Of a DNA stretch of 64,000 nucleotides, positions 33,826-43,452 are shown piece after piece. Origin of the DNA: an uncultured Gemmatimonadota bacterium (GTDB taxonomy: Bacteria; Gemmatimonadota; Gemmatimonadetes; Palauibacterales; Palauibacteraceae). The translations under genes and the position numbers were made by a program. A model generated the notes under the pieces. It was not told the origin of the DNA. It did not search any database and was given only the letters and a program-made list of their open reading frames with translations. Position 1 is the first letter of the stretch. Each line of letters begins with the position of its first letter. The stretch spans positions 124,001 to 188,000 of the forward strand of contig CAJWLK010000002.1 of NCBI GenBank assembly GCA_913043255.1, written 5' to 3'.

Positions 33826-34860
33826 TTAGGGTGCTGGGTTAAAGAGGAAATAATCGTAGATTGCCCGTGCAATCTGGGCGATCGTTGCCTCTCGAGCCTC
33901 AACGGGGCGATTCGAGTCCTTTACAAAAATAACCGTGATCACATGCCCTGAATCATCCGGCAGATAAATATACCCCACATCATTCGTAGTCCCACCAATA
34001 GTCCCCGTTTTGTGGCCCACTTCAGTTCCTGGCGGGAGGACGCCTTTGATTCGACCCATCCCCGTTTGAACGCGGAGCATTATGTCCTTGAAAAGAGCCG
34101 TGCTACTAGGGCTGAGCGCACTACCCTCCCAAACGCTCTCCAGGAGTTTCACCATCGCCCTAGGGGTCGCTGTGTCGCGCAGATCCGTTGAGAACGCAGT
34201 TCGCGCCGCATCTCTATCAGCCTCAGACACACTACTCGATCGGCGCAGAAATTCATCCATTGTGATTTTGCCATCGGCTGGCGCTTCAACCCCATAGAAG
34301 TCGGCGATCAAGACTGACGTTGGACGATTTACGCTGAGTTCACCAATCTCAAGTTCTGTCATTCGGGCATTTACAGCTGTCGGGCCACCCGCCGAAGATA
34401 GTGAGAGGTCAGTAGCGCTGTTATCACTGATCAAGAGCATCAACTCCAAGAGGTTACGGACCGATAGCGCCACTCCAGGGTCATCAAATAGATTTGAGAT
34501 TGTTCCGCTACCGGGGTGGATGTCTGTCGGATCCAACTCGATCATATCCGCGAGCGAAATTTCATCCCCATCCACTCGCGATAGAAGTTGCACGGCAATC
34601 GGAACCTTGTAGGTCGATGCCATCGGGAACCGGACGTCACCGTTTAACCACACACTTCGTCCAGATTCAATATGAAACGCACCGACACCCACGATACCAC
34701 CACTGTTATCGACAAGTCGTTCAATTTCAGACAGTAAACGATGAAGTCCAATTTCATCATCGGGTGAGACAGAACCACCCTGTGCAACAATTGGTGCAAA
34801 CGAGAATAGGATTAGCCAGAGAGGCAGTATGGCCCTAGCAAAAAAACTGAGAATTTTCAC
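33826..34860 (-). CDS. Class A beta-lactamase-like serine hydrolase with an unusual omega region
   Basis: The start is GTG 34860; a signal peptide ends near V-A-Q-G. The 344-residue protein has the class A landmarks: S82-T-Y-K85, S145-D-N147 and H-K284-T-G286. R-D-T-A-T-P-R-A-M near residue 228 matches the conserved RDTT-P-AM helix start. Between S-D-N and R-D-T there are about 35 more residues than in TEM-type enzymes, and no clear R-x-E-x-E-L-N element carrying the deacylating Glu166. It could be a divergent beta-lactamase, or a penicillin-binding or hydrolytic relative. Substrate and resistance role cannot be decided from sequence. Confidence 0.83.
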   Translation of the reverse strand: MKILSFFARAILPLWLILFSFAPIVAQGGSVSPDDEIGLHRLLSEIERLVDNSGGIVGVGAFHIESGRSVWLNGDVRFPMASTYKVPIAVQLLSRVDGDEISLADMIELDPTDIHPGSGTISNLFDDPGVALSVRNLLELMLLISDNSATDLSLSSAGGPTAVNARMTELEIGELSVNRPTSVLIADFYGVEAPADGKITMDEFLRRSSSVSEADRDAARTAFSTDLRDTATPRAMVKLLESVWEGSALSPSSTALFKDIMLRVQTGMGRIKGVLPPGTEVGHKTGTIGGTTNDVGYIYLPDDSGHVITVIFVKDSNRPVEAREATIAQIARAIYDYFLFNPAP

Positions 34861-35055
34861 AATATGTCATGCCTTGCAAATGAGTAGGTCGTGCCTATGT
34901 CCCGTGAAATCAAAAAGGAACGGGCGTCGCTTCTAGCTTCTAGGATACGGTAGTGACTTGCTTTCGATCCGACGAGAGCGTGAGCTATTACCTTACAGGA
35001 TCGCCGATATCCCGATAAAGCAACATACTGCCAAACATTCAGACTGAGAGAGACC

Positions 35056-36363
35056 ATGGGCAGTCGATCGCACCGCACTGATTTCGTCCTGACACCTTTA
35101 GAACAAAGGGTAGTAGATGCGGTTGACTTTGACTCGCTCCTAGCCCTTCTCAGCGATTTGATCAGCCTCCCTAGCGTCGCCAATAACGAAAATCCGGCAC
35201 AAGAACGAATGGCGGAAGCAATGGAAGATATCGGGCTTTCGACTGATGTATGGCAGATTGATTTTACACAATTGAAAGGGCACCCTGCGTTCACGACAGA
35301 CGTTGAACGTAACGAAGGGCTGGGGGTGGTTGGTACAATGGGTCACGCGGCAGAGGAAGGCCGAACGTTGATCTTGAACGGACATGTCGATGTCGTACCA
35401 GCCGGCGAGGAAGACAGATGGAAACACCCCCCCTTTGAACTGACGGGCGAGGGAAACGACCTCTACGGGCGAGGGGTGGTCGACATGAAAGGCCCTCTTT
35501 GCTGTGGCTTATTCGCAGCCAAGGCCATTTTAGATGCGGGTGTCGAACTCACTGGTGAGCTTCAGATCCAAAGTGTCATCGGGGAAGAAGATGGCGGTTC
35601 CGGCACACTCGCAACGATTGAGCGAGGCTATCGCGGGGCTGGTGCGATTGTACTGGAGCCTACCGAATTCACGATCGCACCAGCACAAGCAGGAGCCTTG
35701 AGTTTCCGCGTCACCATCCCCGGACTTGCTGCACACGGTGCCTTCCGCGAGGAAGGAGTGGATCCCGTCGAAAAGTTTATCCCGATCTTCAAACGCCTCC
35801 GCGAACTTGAGGCAGATCGAAACACAGCGGTCGAAGATCCTTTATTTGATGGCGATGCACTCCCATTTCCACTCGCGATGGGGCGCATTTATTCAGGGAT
35901 TTGGCCTTCGACCGTTGCGGAGACACTGGTCGCAGAGGGTAGATATGGGGTTGCGCCAGGCGAGAACGCTTCGAGGGCCCGAAACCAGCTGGAAATGGCG
36001 GTTGCTGAAGCCGCTTCTTCTGATGCCTGGCTCCGTGCACATCCACCAAGAGTCGAATGGTGGGGAGCTCAGTTTGAATCTGCACGAATTGCCGTCGATG
36101 ATCCCGTTGTGACCACGCTATCAGAAACGATGCAGTCGGTAACTGGTACCGAGCCCACAATCGCTGGCGTACGCTACGGAGCTGATATGCGCCTCCTGGT
36201 CAATGAGGGAAAAATCCCCACAGTGCTCTTCGGGCCAGGGGATGTTCGAGAGGCACACCGACCCGACGAAAAAATATCAAAAGCCTCGCTCATGGAGGCG
36301 ACAAAGATTTTGGCCGTAACTGCACTTCGGTTTAGTGGTGCCGCAGAATCAGACCATACGTAA
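35056..36363 (+). CDS. M20 family metallopeptidase (ArgE/DapE/acetylornithine deacetylase-like)
   Basis: The 435-residue cytoplasmic protein has the M20 metal and catalytic set: N-G-H-V-D-V-V-P near residue 114, G-R-G-V-V-D-M-K-G (bridging Asp), G-E-E-D-G-G-S-G (catalytic Glu and metal Glu) near 176, and L-E-P-T-E with the following metal site. The dimerisation (lid) domain lies around residues 215-330. It hydrolyses an amide bond of an N-acyl amino acid or small peptide; the exact substrate is uncertain and it is longer than typical ArgE. GAGAGAG precedes the ATG. It is the only rightward gene between two leftward groups. Confidence 0.87.
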   Translation: MGSRSHRTDFVLTPLEQRVVDAVDFDSLLALLSDLISLPSVANNENPAQERMAEAMEDIGLSTDVWQIDFTQLKGHPAFTTDVERNEGLGVVGTMGHAAEEGRTLILNGHVDVVPAGEEDRWKHPPFELTGEGNDLYGRGVVDMKGPLCCGLFAAKAILDAGVELTGELQIQSVIGEEDGGSGTLATIERGYRGAGAIVLEPTEFTIAPAQAGALSFRVTIPGLAAHGAFREEGVDPVEKFIPIFKRLRELEADRNTAVEDPLFDGDALPFPLAMGRIYSGIWPSTVAETLVAEGRYGVAPGENASRARNQLEMAVAEAASSDAWLRAHPPRVEWWGAQFESARIAVDDPVVTTLSETMQSVTGTEPTIAGVRYGADMRLLVNEGKIPTVLFGPGDVREAHRPDEKISKASLMEATKILAVTALRFSGAAESDHT

Positions 36364-36416
36364 ACAAGCGCAGACGGCTCAACCCGCATAAGCATAACTG
36401 GAGTGGCCTCTAATTT

Positions 36417-37325
36417 TTACGGTTGTAGCGCCCTATTCCTTCCATCCAATCCCCAATCCGGGTTGATTTGGATGCCTAGGTGCGTCAGCGCCGTCACTGC
36501 TACATCAACAATCGCTGGCGTACCCAATATCTCGCCGGGGATGACAGAAGGTCCGTGTGCGAAGAAGAAAATCGTCGACTCTTCCGGCGAGTCACCTCCA
36601 TGTCCACCGTCCGCACGTCGACCATGGTCGGTAGACACGAGGATTAACCAATCTTCCTCCGCATAAGAAACACGGGCACGAATCGCATCCAGAAGTTGTC
36701 CAACGTAGTGGTCAGAATAGGCAATTGCAGTTCGATATTCTTCTCCAATTGAACCAGCTTGATGGCTCATTTCATCCGGGGCGCCAAGGTATACGAACAT
36801 CGCGTCTGGGTCCGAACCCTCTAAAACATCGACTGCCGCTTGTGTGATGAAAGCATCGGCCTCGGACCAACCCATGTAGCCATTACGCACAACCAAGCTA
36901 TCGAGGACCCCTGTGATTAAGGGCCCTCCAAAAGCCTCCGTCACAAGTGGTAACCAATCTGCCGCAGCAAATGTCACTAAATCCGGACGCAGTTGTTCGA
37001 TCCGTGAGAGGAAATCGGGATATGTAGCATATTTATTTCCCTGGAAGTTGTTACTGAGGACTGCGTGCTTCTCGGGCCACACGCCAGTCAACATGCTCGA
37101 CCATGCGGGCCCGCTGCTCGTAGGACGCGTTGTCTGCACCTGGTCTGAGAATGCTCCTTCTGAGATCAAACGATCGAGATTGGGTGTAGGGACGTCCGCA
37201 AGAACGTCCGGACGTACACCATCAATTCCAATCAGGAGTACCTTCTGCTGTCCTTCCGCAGGGCGCCCTAAAAATAACACCCCAATAACAAACGAAAGCT
37301 TAAGTACACTCCGGCAAATCATCAT
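36417..37325 (-). CDS. Secreted alkaline-phosphatase-superfamily phosphodiesterase/nucleotide pyrophosphatase
   Basis: The 302-residue protein has a signal peptide ending near A-E-G-Q (residue 25). The mature part has I-G-I-D-G-V-R-P-D (first metal Asp), T-R-P-T-S-S-G-P-A-W with a Ser/Thr nucleophile, L-G-A-P-D-E-M-S-H (Asp/His metal ligands) and S-T-D-H-G-R (metal Asp-His) with a later G-G-H-G-G-D. This is the nucleotide pyrophosphatase/phosphodiesterase (NPP) layout. It probably cleaves phosphodiesters in the periplasm. It follows ggt by 38 bases on the same strand. Confidence 0.87.
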   Translation of the reverse strand: MMICRSVLKLSFVIGVLFLGRPAEGQQKVLLIGIDGVRPDVLADVPTPNLDRLISEGAFSDQVQTTRPTSSGPAWSSMLTGVWPEKHAVLSNNFQGNKYATYPDFLSRIEQLRPDLVTFAAADWLPLVTEAFGGPLITGVLDSLVVRNGYMGWSEADAFITQAAVDVLEGSDPDAMFVYLGAPDEMSHQAGSIGEEYRTAIAYSDHYVGQLLDAIRARVSYAEEDWLILVSTDHGRRADGGHGGDSPEESTIFFFAHGPSVIPGEILGTPAIVDVAVTALTHLGIQINPDWGLDGRNRALQP

Positions 37326-37363
37326 CGCGAGTTCCGCATCCAGATCAAATTGTTCACATCAGC

Positions 37364-39052
37364 CTAGTGCCCGATCGCAAGGCCATCTTTGCGGGGATCC
37401 GATGCCCCCGCCCATCCTTTCTCAAGCCGCATAACAAGCTGGCCGCCACCGTATGAAGTTGTCTTCCACGGAGCGATCTCATGCCCTAGCGTTTCGAGAC
37501 CTTCCTGAAGCGCCGGTGTCATATTTTCAACAGATACTCGAAGGGCCCCACGGTGTCGAAACCTCGCCGCATCGATGGCCTCCTGTGGGTCCATTCCAAA
37601 CTCAATCATGTTGAGGACCACTTGCACGTGACCCTGTGGCTGCATGGACCCCCCCATGACACCAAATGACATTAGAGGTTGACCATTTTTTGTCACGAAA
37701 CCTGGAATAAGCGTATGGAAGGGCCGTTTTCCAGGAGCCACTTGGTTCGGGTGTCCATCTTCAAGCGTGAAACCAGCCCCACGATTTTGAAGAACGAAGC
37801 CAGTTCCCGGAACAACCACACCTGATCCAAAAGATCCGAAAATTGAGTGGATAAACGAGACCATATTCCCATCACTGTCCGCAACCGACAAATAGATCGT
37901 TTCAGTGGCAGTAGCGAATTTTCCGGGTTCTACCCGGACAGCTGCTCGGTTGGGGTCGATGAGCGACTGGCGGCTTTCTAGGTAGCTTGGATCGATCAAG
38001 GCCTTGGGGTCGATTTCCATGTGCGCCGCATCGGCCACATGTCTGGCCAAGTCTGCGAAGGCAACCTTCTTTGCCTCGATCAGGTGGTGTAGGTATTCCG
38101 CCGAATTATGTCCCATCGACACAAGGTCAAACGGTTCAAGCATTCCCAACATCTGCAGCACCGAAATCCCTTGGCCGGCTGGTGGAAGCTCCCAAACGGT
38201 CCAACCCTTGTAGTCCATGGAGAGAGGCTCAACCCAGCGCACCTCCATTGCTTCCATATCATCGAGAGTCAAATAACCGCCAAGTTTCGCCAAACCTTCA
38301 ATGACGGTCTGACCAAGGTTGCCACCATACATGACAGCTGGACCTTCTCGAGCGATCATACGCAGTGACCGAGCAAAATCGTGGTTCCGGAACCACTCAC
38401 CAGCCTCCGGCGATCGCTCCCCATCGATCAGGTACGTATCGGTCGCACCCGGATCCTGTTTGAGCTTAGCTGTTTGATCTGACCATTGGCTCGCAATGAT
38501 TGGGGTAACGGGAAAACCTTCCTCAGCAAGAGCAATTGCCGGCGCAAGTATCTCTGCGAGTGACATCGACCCGTATCTCTCATTGAGCGCACCCCACCCC
38601 GCGATGGCCCCCGGGACGGTTACGGCACCGGGTCCAGAACCTGGTACCCGATCAAATCCGTCAGCTCGAATTTGCTCAGGTGTCATTTTCGCCCCCGCAC
38701 GTCCCGTGGCATCCAAGCCAACCAACTTTCCTTCTTCAGCTGACCAGAACAGGGCAAACAAATCACCGCCCAATCCTGTCATATGTGGTTCGACAAGCGA
38801 CAAAACTGAGGAGGCACCAATCGCTGCATCGAACGCATTCCCGCCGTTCTGTAGGATCCGAAGCGCAACCGAAGAAGCCATAGGCTGGCTTGTCGCAACC
38901 ATAGCGTTGGGCGCGTATACGGTGGATCGACCTGCGACAGATGTTGGAGCGTCCATCGAGGCCTCCTGCGCTGAAGGGGTTCCCGACGCAACCGAACACG
39001 CGGTGGTCACGCCGGAAAATATGATAGTTAACATCGGAGTTATGGGACGCAT
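37364..39052 (-). CDS. ggt: Gamma-glutamyltransferase lipoprotein
   Basis: The start at ATG 39052 is chosen for its AGGA site and because a lipoprotein signal follows (T-T-A-C, Cys16); the frame extends upstream to 39184 without support. The 562-residue protein has the Ntn-hydrolase features of GGT: N-G-G-N-A-F-D-A-A-I near the N-terminus, P-H-M-T-G-L-G-G-D, and the autoprocessing site before Thr in T-E-T-I-Y-L-S-V-A-D (the nucleophile by alignment with H-T-T-H of E. coli). G-S-F-G-S-G-V-V-V and G-V-M-G-G-S-M-Q-P-Q-G-H follow. It cleaves glutathione and gamma-glutamyl compounds in the periplasm. Confidence 0.93.
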   Translation of the reverse strand: MRPITPMLTIIFSGVTTACSVASGTPSAQEASMDAPTSVAGRSTVYAPNAMVATSQPMASSVALRILQNGGNAFDAAIGASSVLSLVEPHMTGLGGDLFALFWSAEEGKLVGLDATGRAGAKMTPEQIRADGFDRVPGSGPGAVTVPGAIAGWGALNERYGSMSLAEILAPAIALAEEGFPVTPIIASQWSDQTAKLKQDPGATDTYLIDGERSPEAGEWFRNHDFARSLRMIAREGPAVMYGGNLGQTVIEGLAKLGGYLTLDDMEAMEVRWVEPLSMDYKGWTVWELPPAGQGISVLQMLGMLEPFDLVSMGHNSAEYLHHLIEAKKVAFADLARHVADAAHMEIDPKALIDPSYLESRQSLIDPNRAAVRVEPGKFATATETIYLSVADSDGNMVSFIHSIFGSFGSGVVVPGTGFVLQNRGAGFTLEDGHPNQVAPGKRPFHTLIPGFVTKNGQPLMSFGVMGGSMQPQGHVQVVLNMIEFGMDPQEAIDAARFRHRGALRVSVENMTPALQEGLETLGHEIAPWKTTSYGGGQLVMRLEKGWAGASDPRKDGLAIGH

Positions 39053-39134
39053 GATTATCCTGAGGAATACGTGAAGAGAGAAAAACACTGGGACAAAACC
39101 CAGTTTATAATATGAATTCACCCTACATTGGAGT

Positions 39135-40043
39135 TTAGGGTCTCCATGCAGCCATAGCATCCCAAGCATTATCACGTGTGACATTCACGGGATCCGACCC
39201 ATCGGCGCGCATGGTATAGATCTCTGGCCTTACATCCCTCTTAGTAGAAAACACAAGATGCGAGCCGGTCGGCGACCAACGCGGCAACTCATCAACGCCA
39301 GCCATTTGAGAAAGGTTCTGTTGGTTCGATCCATCTGAGTTCATTACATAGATTTCCGCATCCCCATCATCCCGGAACGAAGTGAAGGCTATCTTCGATC
39401 CATCGGGCGCCCATGTGGCTGCACGGGCACCCCCTTTAACCGGGATTTCCTGCAGGTTTCCACCATCAGGACTCATCGTCCACAACGTCATTTGACCCGG
39501 CTCGCTAGACTCTCGATTTGAAGAGAATACAATAGTCTTTCCGTCAGGTGACCAGTCTGGATCGAGGTCAAAAGAGGGGGAATTGCTAATGTTGAGCATC
39601 TCCGACCCATCAGCATTCATGATATAAATCTCGTGGTTCCCATCCCGTTCGGACACAAACGCAATATGGCTCCCATTGGGAGAGAACCGTGCATTTCGGT
39701 CGTTCGCAGGATCCGAGGTCAGTGGGATCGGATTTGAACCATCTGCATCCATGAGATAGATGTTCGGGTCTCCATCTCTCCAACTTGTAAATACGATCTT
39801 TGACCCATCAGGTGACCAACTGGGTTCAAGATTCGTCTGGCCCTCAGCAGTGAGTGCTGTCTGACCAGTGCCATCCGTATTCATCACCCAGATTCGTAAA
39901 AATCGTTCGTGGATTGAGGTGAAGACAATTTGACCGTCAGGCGGAGTCAATTGCCTTTTTGGATCCTCACACCCCAGCGCAATTACCATGCAGATCGCTG
40001 TGGTCAGAAGCGTCACCGTCATCCGTCTAAAGCCGTTTCCCAT
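39135..40043 (-). CDS. PD40/TolB-like beta-propeller lipoprotein
   Basis: The start at ATG 40043 follows CGGAGGATTG; the open frame reaches into dsbD but that part is unsupported. The 302-residue product has a lipoprotein signal (A-L-G-C, Cys about 25) and six WD40-like PD40 units, each with a W-S-P-D-G-S-K-I-x-F-T-S core and an I-Y-x-M-N-A-D-G-S edge. This is a TolB-type six-bladed propeller exposed in the periplasm or outer membrane. TolB itself is longer, with an extra N-terminal domain, so this is a TolB-like repeat protein of unknown partner, not tolB. Confidence 0.83.
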   Translation of the reverse strand: MGNGFRRMTVTLLTTAICMVIALGCEDPKRQLTPPDGQIVFTSIHERFLRIWVMNTDGTGQTALTAEGQTNLEPSWSPDGSKIVFTSWRDGDPNIYLMDADGSNPIPLTSDPANDRNARFSPNGSHIAFVSERDGNHEIYIMNADGSEMLNISNSPSFDLDPDWSPDGKTIVFSSNRESSEPGQMTLWTMSPDGGNLQEIPVKGGARAATWAPDGSKIAFTSFRDDGDAEIYVMNSDGSNQQNLSQMAGVDELPRWSPTGSHLVFSTKRDVRPEIYTMRADGSDPVNVTRDNAWDAMAAWRP

Positions 40044-40137
40044 CAATCCTCCGACCGTTCTCTTAGCCTTAATAAACGTTCTTGAGACTACTATAAGCAG
40101 GGGGCCGACAGCTAGTTCGAGCAAGGTCAGGTCCTTT

Positions 40138-41976
40138 TTAGTCTCCCAACAGCTGAAGTATCGCAGCCTTTGAGAGCAGTTCAGACAATACGTGGGGCTC
40201 ACGACCAGGACGATACATCACGTAAAATGGGATCCCGTACCGACCAAAGTCGGCTAGAAACTTACCGATCGCATCATCCCTTCTCGTCCAGTCGGCTTTC
40301 ATAGCGACCACACCATACTCCTTAAAAGCCCTCGCCACTTCTTCCGTTTCGAGGAAGAGCCGCTCGTTGACTTTACAGGTCAAACACCAGTCCGCGGTGA
40401 CATCGACAAAAACGTATTTACCACCGGCCGCCTCACGCTCGGCCTGCTCCTGGTCGAACGGTTCCCAGACAATAAGACGATTTTCGGTTGCAACACCCAG
40501 CGTCGACGGCGGGGTTTCACCATTTCCCTGCCCTGCTACCGTCGCGATGCCCAGCACCATGAGCAATACAGAAGCGGCGTTCGCCGAACGCCGCCAGCCC
40601 AGTCCACCGTGCGAATAGCGTCTAAACCAAATCGCAATCGATAGGGCCACGAGCACCAATCCAAAAACAATAAGACGGTCTATGGAAACAAGGGCTGAGA
40701 GCACGAACAAAAGCCACACGACGGTCCCTGCGAGAAGGAGGCCCATGATACCCTTAAAAGTGTTCATCCAAGCGCCTGGGCGAGGCAGAATGGCCCCCAC
40801 CCCAGGGAATGCTGCTAGCAAAAGATAGGGTGATGCCATACCAGTTCCGATTGCGGTGAACATCACAATTGTAGTCGCGGAATCTTGAGTAAGCGCAAAT
40901 CCTAATGCGGTCCCGAGGAACGGAGCGGAGCAGGGTGTTGCCATCAAGGTGGCAAAAAACCCTGTCGTTAGGTGGCCTGCTATTCCTTCTGATGGGCCGG
41001 AAGCGCCAACACGGGCTATCCGCGCCGGCAAAACAATCTCAAACAAGCCCCACAGGTTGAGTGCGAATAGAGACATCACGATAGCCATCGCCCCCACAAA
41101 AACAGGTTCCTGAAACTGAATCCCCCAACCAACTCCAACCCCTGCTGATCGTGCAATGACGGCGGCAGCAGCAAGCAATAAGAACGATAGAACAATCCCT
41201 AATGCCGTTGCGAGGCTCCCCCACGTCACAGCGCCTCGGCCATCCTCGGCACTCTTAACTAAGCCAAACACTTTGAGTGAAAGGATCGGTAGCACGCAGG
41301 GCATTGCATTGAGGATCAATCCTCCAATGAGTCCGATGGCGATGAACCAAAAGAAGCTTTTTCCTGCGCCCGAATCCTGGGGAGTCGAAAGTGTTGAAGT
41401 AGTCCCAAGAACTGGAGCCTCAAAGAACTCGAGGTTAGCAAGGGAACCCATATCGCCGACCGTCAGACCAAGTGTCTGCTCCACAGTGACCGGCGCAAGA
41501 CAGATCTTGTCATCACAAGCCTGGTAGATAACGCTCGAGCGTAAAGGATAAGTGCCCGCATCCATCGCTGAAGGCAGGTTTATATCACCGTGAAAAAATA
41601 CGACCCCTTCATAAACCGAGATCGGGTCGGAAACGAAACTAAACGTTTTCATCTGACCCGGGGGATAGCGAACCTCAAATGACGCCTCCCATTCCGGCGG
41701 GGCATCTAGTTTAACCTCGGTCGCAATCAGATTGTTGAACGTCGGCTGATTGCTATTTGTGTGCCATCCTGCTTCAATGGAAAGGCGGACTGCTAGAGCG
41801 ACTGAACTCCCCGCAGCATAAGACGTGCGGTCAAGCGCCAGTTCAACATTGCCTTTCTCAAGATCTACCCCCTGCGGAGGCAGAACCTGGGCAGCTGCAT
41901 TGGCCCCTGTCCCTGCTACCATAAACATGATGGCAGCAAGTGATCGACCTCGAGCTACCTTTCGAATGACCAGCAT
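40138..41976 (-). CDS. dsbD: Thiol:disulfide interchange protein DsbD-like
   Basis: From ATG 41976 the product is 612 residues. It has a signal peptide ending near A-N-A-A-A-Q, an N-terminal DsbD-alpha-like beta domain with a Cys pair (A-C-D-D-K-I-C), then about eight transmembrane helices containing A-M-P-C-V-L-P-I-L and A-T-P-C-S-A-P-F (the transmembrane electron-transfer cysteines). The C-terminal thioredoxin domain carries D-W-C-L-T-C-K. All three cysteine pairs are thus present. DsbD moves reducing equivalents from cytoplasmic thioredoxin to periplasmic proteins. A longer frame to 42024 exists; the chosen start puts the basic end of the signal peptide first. Confidence 0.92.
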   Translation of the reverse strand: MLVIRKVARGRSLAAIMFMVAGTGANAAAQVLPPQGVDLEKGNVELALDRTSYAAGSSVALAVRLSIEAGWHTNSNQPTFNNLIATEVKLDAPPEWEASFEVRYPPGQMKTFSFVSDPISVYEGVVFFHGDINLPSAMDAGTYPLRSSVIYQACDDKICLAPVTVEQTLGLTVGDMGSLANLEFFEAPVLGTTSTLSTPQDSGAGKSFFWFIAIGLIGGLILNAMPCVLPILSLKVFGLVKSAEDGRGAVTWGSLATALGIVLSFLLLAAAAVIARSAGVGVGWGIQFQEPVFVGAMAIVMSLFALNLWGLFEIVLPARIARVGASGPSEGIAGHLTTGFFATLMATPCSAPFLGTALGFALTQDSATTIVMFTAIGTGMASPYLLLAAFPGVGAILPRPGAWMNTFKGIMGLLLAGTVVWLLFVLSALVSIDRLIVFGLVLVALSIAIWFRRYSHGGLGWRRSANAASVLLMVLGIATVAGQGNGETPPSTLGVATENRLIVWEPFDQEQAEREAAGGKYVFVDVTADWCLTCKVNERLFLETEEVARAFKEYGVVAMKADWTRRDDAIGKFLADFGRYGIPFYVMYRPGREPHVLSELLSKAAILQLLGD

Positions 41977-42297
41977 CAATTCTTGCAAGATCAAGCCATC
42001 TCCAAACCTTGTGCCTATACCCAACGACTACTGAACAACATAACCCTTTGGGAGCGATATGTAGTTCCATTGACGTTCGGACGAACACAGAGAACACTAG
42101 CAGCCGCAACATCTTCAAGGCAAAGGAAAAGTTCGTGACCGGCCGGCCCATCTTTCAAGCGCGGGCCGTCAAGAAATGAAAACGCGCCGACGGCGCTCTA
42201 TTGGCACTGGATGTGAAGAAAGCGGCCTAGTCATCTGATATTAGGACACGCCTTTCCCTTTAAGGATAAGGTAATATCCGCAACTTAGGAGGTCCCG
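41977..42297. other. Divergent intergenic region between dsbD and the aminotransferase
   Basis: About 320 bases carry no supported gene. Visible structure: a short perfect hairpin GCGCC-GAC-GGCGC at 42184-42196, and a CGGCCC...GGGCCG pairing just upstream of it. AGGAGG at about 42288-42293 is the ribosome site of the aminotransferase. Promoters for both flanking genes must lie here, but none was convincingly identified. Confidence 0.5.
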
Positions 42298-43425
42298 ATG
42301 CGAGTACCCCTTTTCGCGATGGAGCGTTGGCAGTCCACGTTTGAACACCGCGTTGACTTTAACCTTTCGGAGAGCGGTGTTCACCCACTCAATCTGGCAG
42401 AACTCTTTGAACTCATCGATCTGGATCCGAACGATGTACATTTGGAATATAGCCAGAGCGATGGCACTGATGAATTTAAGGAGCGCATTGCCGCACTGTA
42501 TGAAGGTGCAACTTCCGACAACATCGTAGCGACAACGGGCGGCGCTGAAGCCAATTATGTCGTGCTGTGGAGTTTACTTTCTGAGGGAGATCGTGTTGTT
42601 GCGCTCGAGCCTACGTATGGCCAGACACCAGGACTCGCACGTGGATTAGGAGCCAATGTCACCTCTTTTTCTCTTAAGGAAAAAGATGGGTGGCAGCCAT
42701 CTCCAGGAGCCGCTTCTAAGCACATCACAGATGGTACGCGTCTCGTCATTGTCACTAACCCTAACAATCCAACCGGTGCAGTTCTCACCTCGGATGCGAT
42801 GGATGAGATTGTCGCAGCGGCCGAGGAGGTGGGGGCCTGGATCTTGGCGGATGAGGTGTATGCCGGGGCTGAGGTTGAGGGACCTGAGACACCAAGCTTT
42901 TGGGGGCGGTATGACCGCGTAATCATCTCTGGATCCCTATCCAAAGCGTACGCACTTCCAGGCCTTAGAATAGGCTGGATTACGGCCCCCACTAGCCTGC
43001 GCGAGAAACTCTGGAGTCGCAAAGATTACACCACTATCACGCCGGCCACCCTCTCGGACGTTGCAGCACGACGCATCATGGAACCCTCAATTCGTAGGCA
43101 GGTGCTAGACCGGACGCGCGGAATCATCCGAACCAACCTTCCGGTAATCACTGGATGGTTGGACGAACGTCCCGATCTATTCTCGTATCAGCCGCCTGCT
43201 GCGGGTGCCATCTGTTATGTTCGCTACAACCTAGACATAAACTCTATTGACCTGGCAGAACGGTTAAAAACGGAGAAGAGCGTTCTCGTTGTTCCAGGAG
43301 ACCATTTTGGCATGGACTACTACCTGCGCGTAGGGTTTGGCAACCCAGCTACCGAACTGGGGTTGGGGCTAGATCGTATTGCCAACCTCATCGATGAAAT
43401 GCAAGAAATAATTCCCGTTAATTAG
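42298..43425 (+). CDS. Class I/II pyridoxal-phosphate aminotransferase
   Basis: A strong TTAGGAGG site precedes ATG 42298. The 375-residue protein has fold-type I aminotransferase marks: T-T-G-G-A-E-A-N near 81, T-N-P-N-N-P-T-G near 153, D-E-V-Y-A-G with the PLP-stacking Asp/Tyr near 180, and S-G-S-L-S-K-A-Y with the Schiff-base Lys near 215, then G-L-R-I-G-W-I. The substrate-binding C-terminal Arg is probably in Y-Y-L-R-V-G-F. It resembles the capreomycidine-synthase/VioD-like and general aspartate-aminotransferase superfamily. The amino donor is not known. Confidence 0.88.
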   Translation: MRVPLFAMERWQSTFEHRVDFNLSESGVHPLNLAELFELIDLDPNDVHLEYSQSDGTDEFKERIAALYEGATSDNIVATTGGAEANYVVLWSLLSEGDRVVALEPTYGQTPGLARGLGANVTSFSLKEKDGWQPSPGAASKHITDGTRLVIVTNPNNPTGAVLTSDAMDEIVAAAEEVGAWILADEVYAGAEVEGPETPSFWGRYDRVIISGSLSKAYALPGLRIGWITAPTSLREKLWSRKDYTTITPATLSDVAARRIMEPSIRRQVLDRTRGIIRTNLPVITGWLDERPDLFSYQPPAAGAICYVRYNLDINSIDLAERLKTEKSVLVVPGDHFGMDYYLRVGFGNPATELGLGLDRIANLIDEMQEIIPVN

Positions 43426-43452
43426 GTTTCGAGTCTTCTGCTCCGAAAATAT

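Noticed and set aside
34857-35294. Minus-strand frame of 145 codons before the M20 peptidase
   Set aside because: Half of it is antisense to the M20 peptidase coding region and the rest is intergenic; the Cys/Ser/Arg-rich product has no recognisable features.
42184-42196. GCGCC-GAC-GGCGC hairpin as a terminator or riboswitch upstream of the aminotransferase
   Set aside because: Five base pairs with no T-tract and no conserved riboswitch core; recorded only as part of the intergenic entry.
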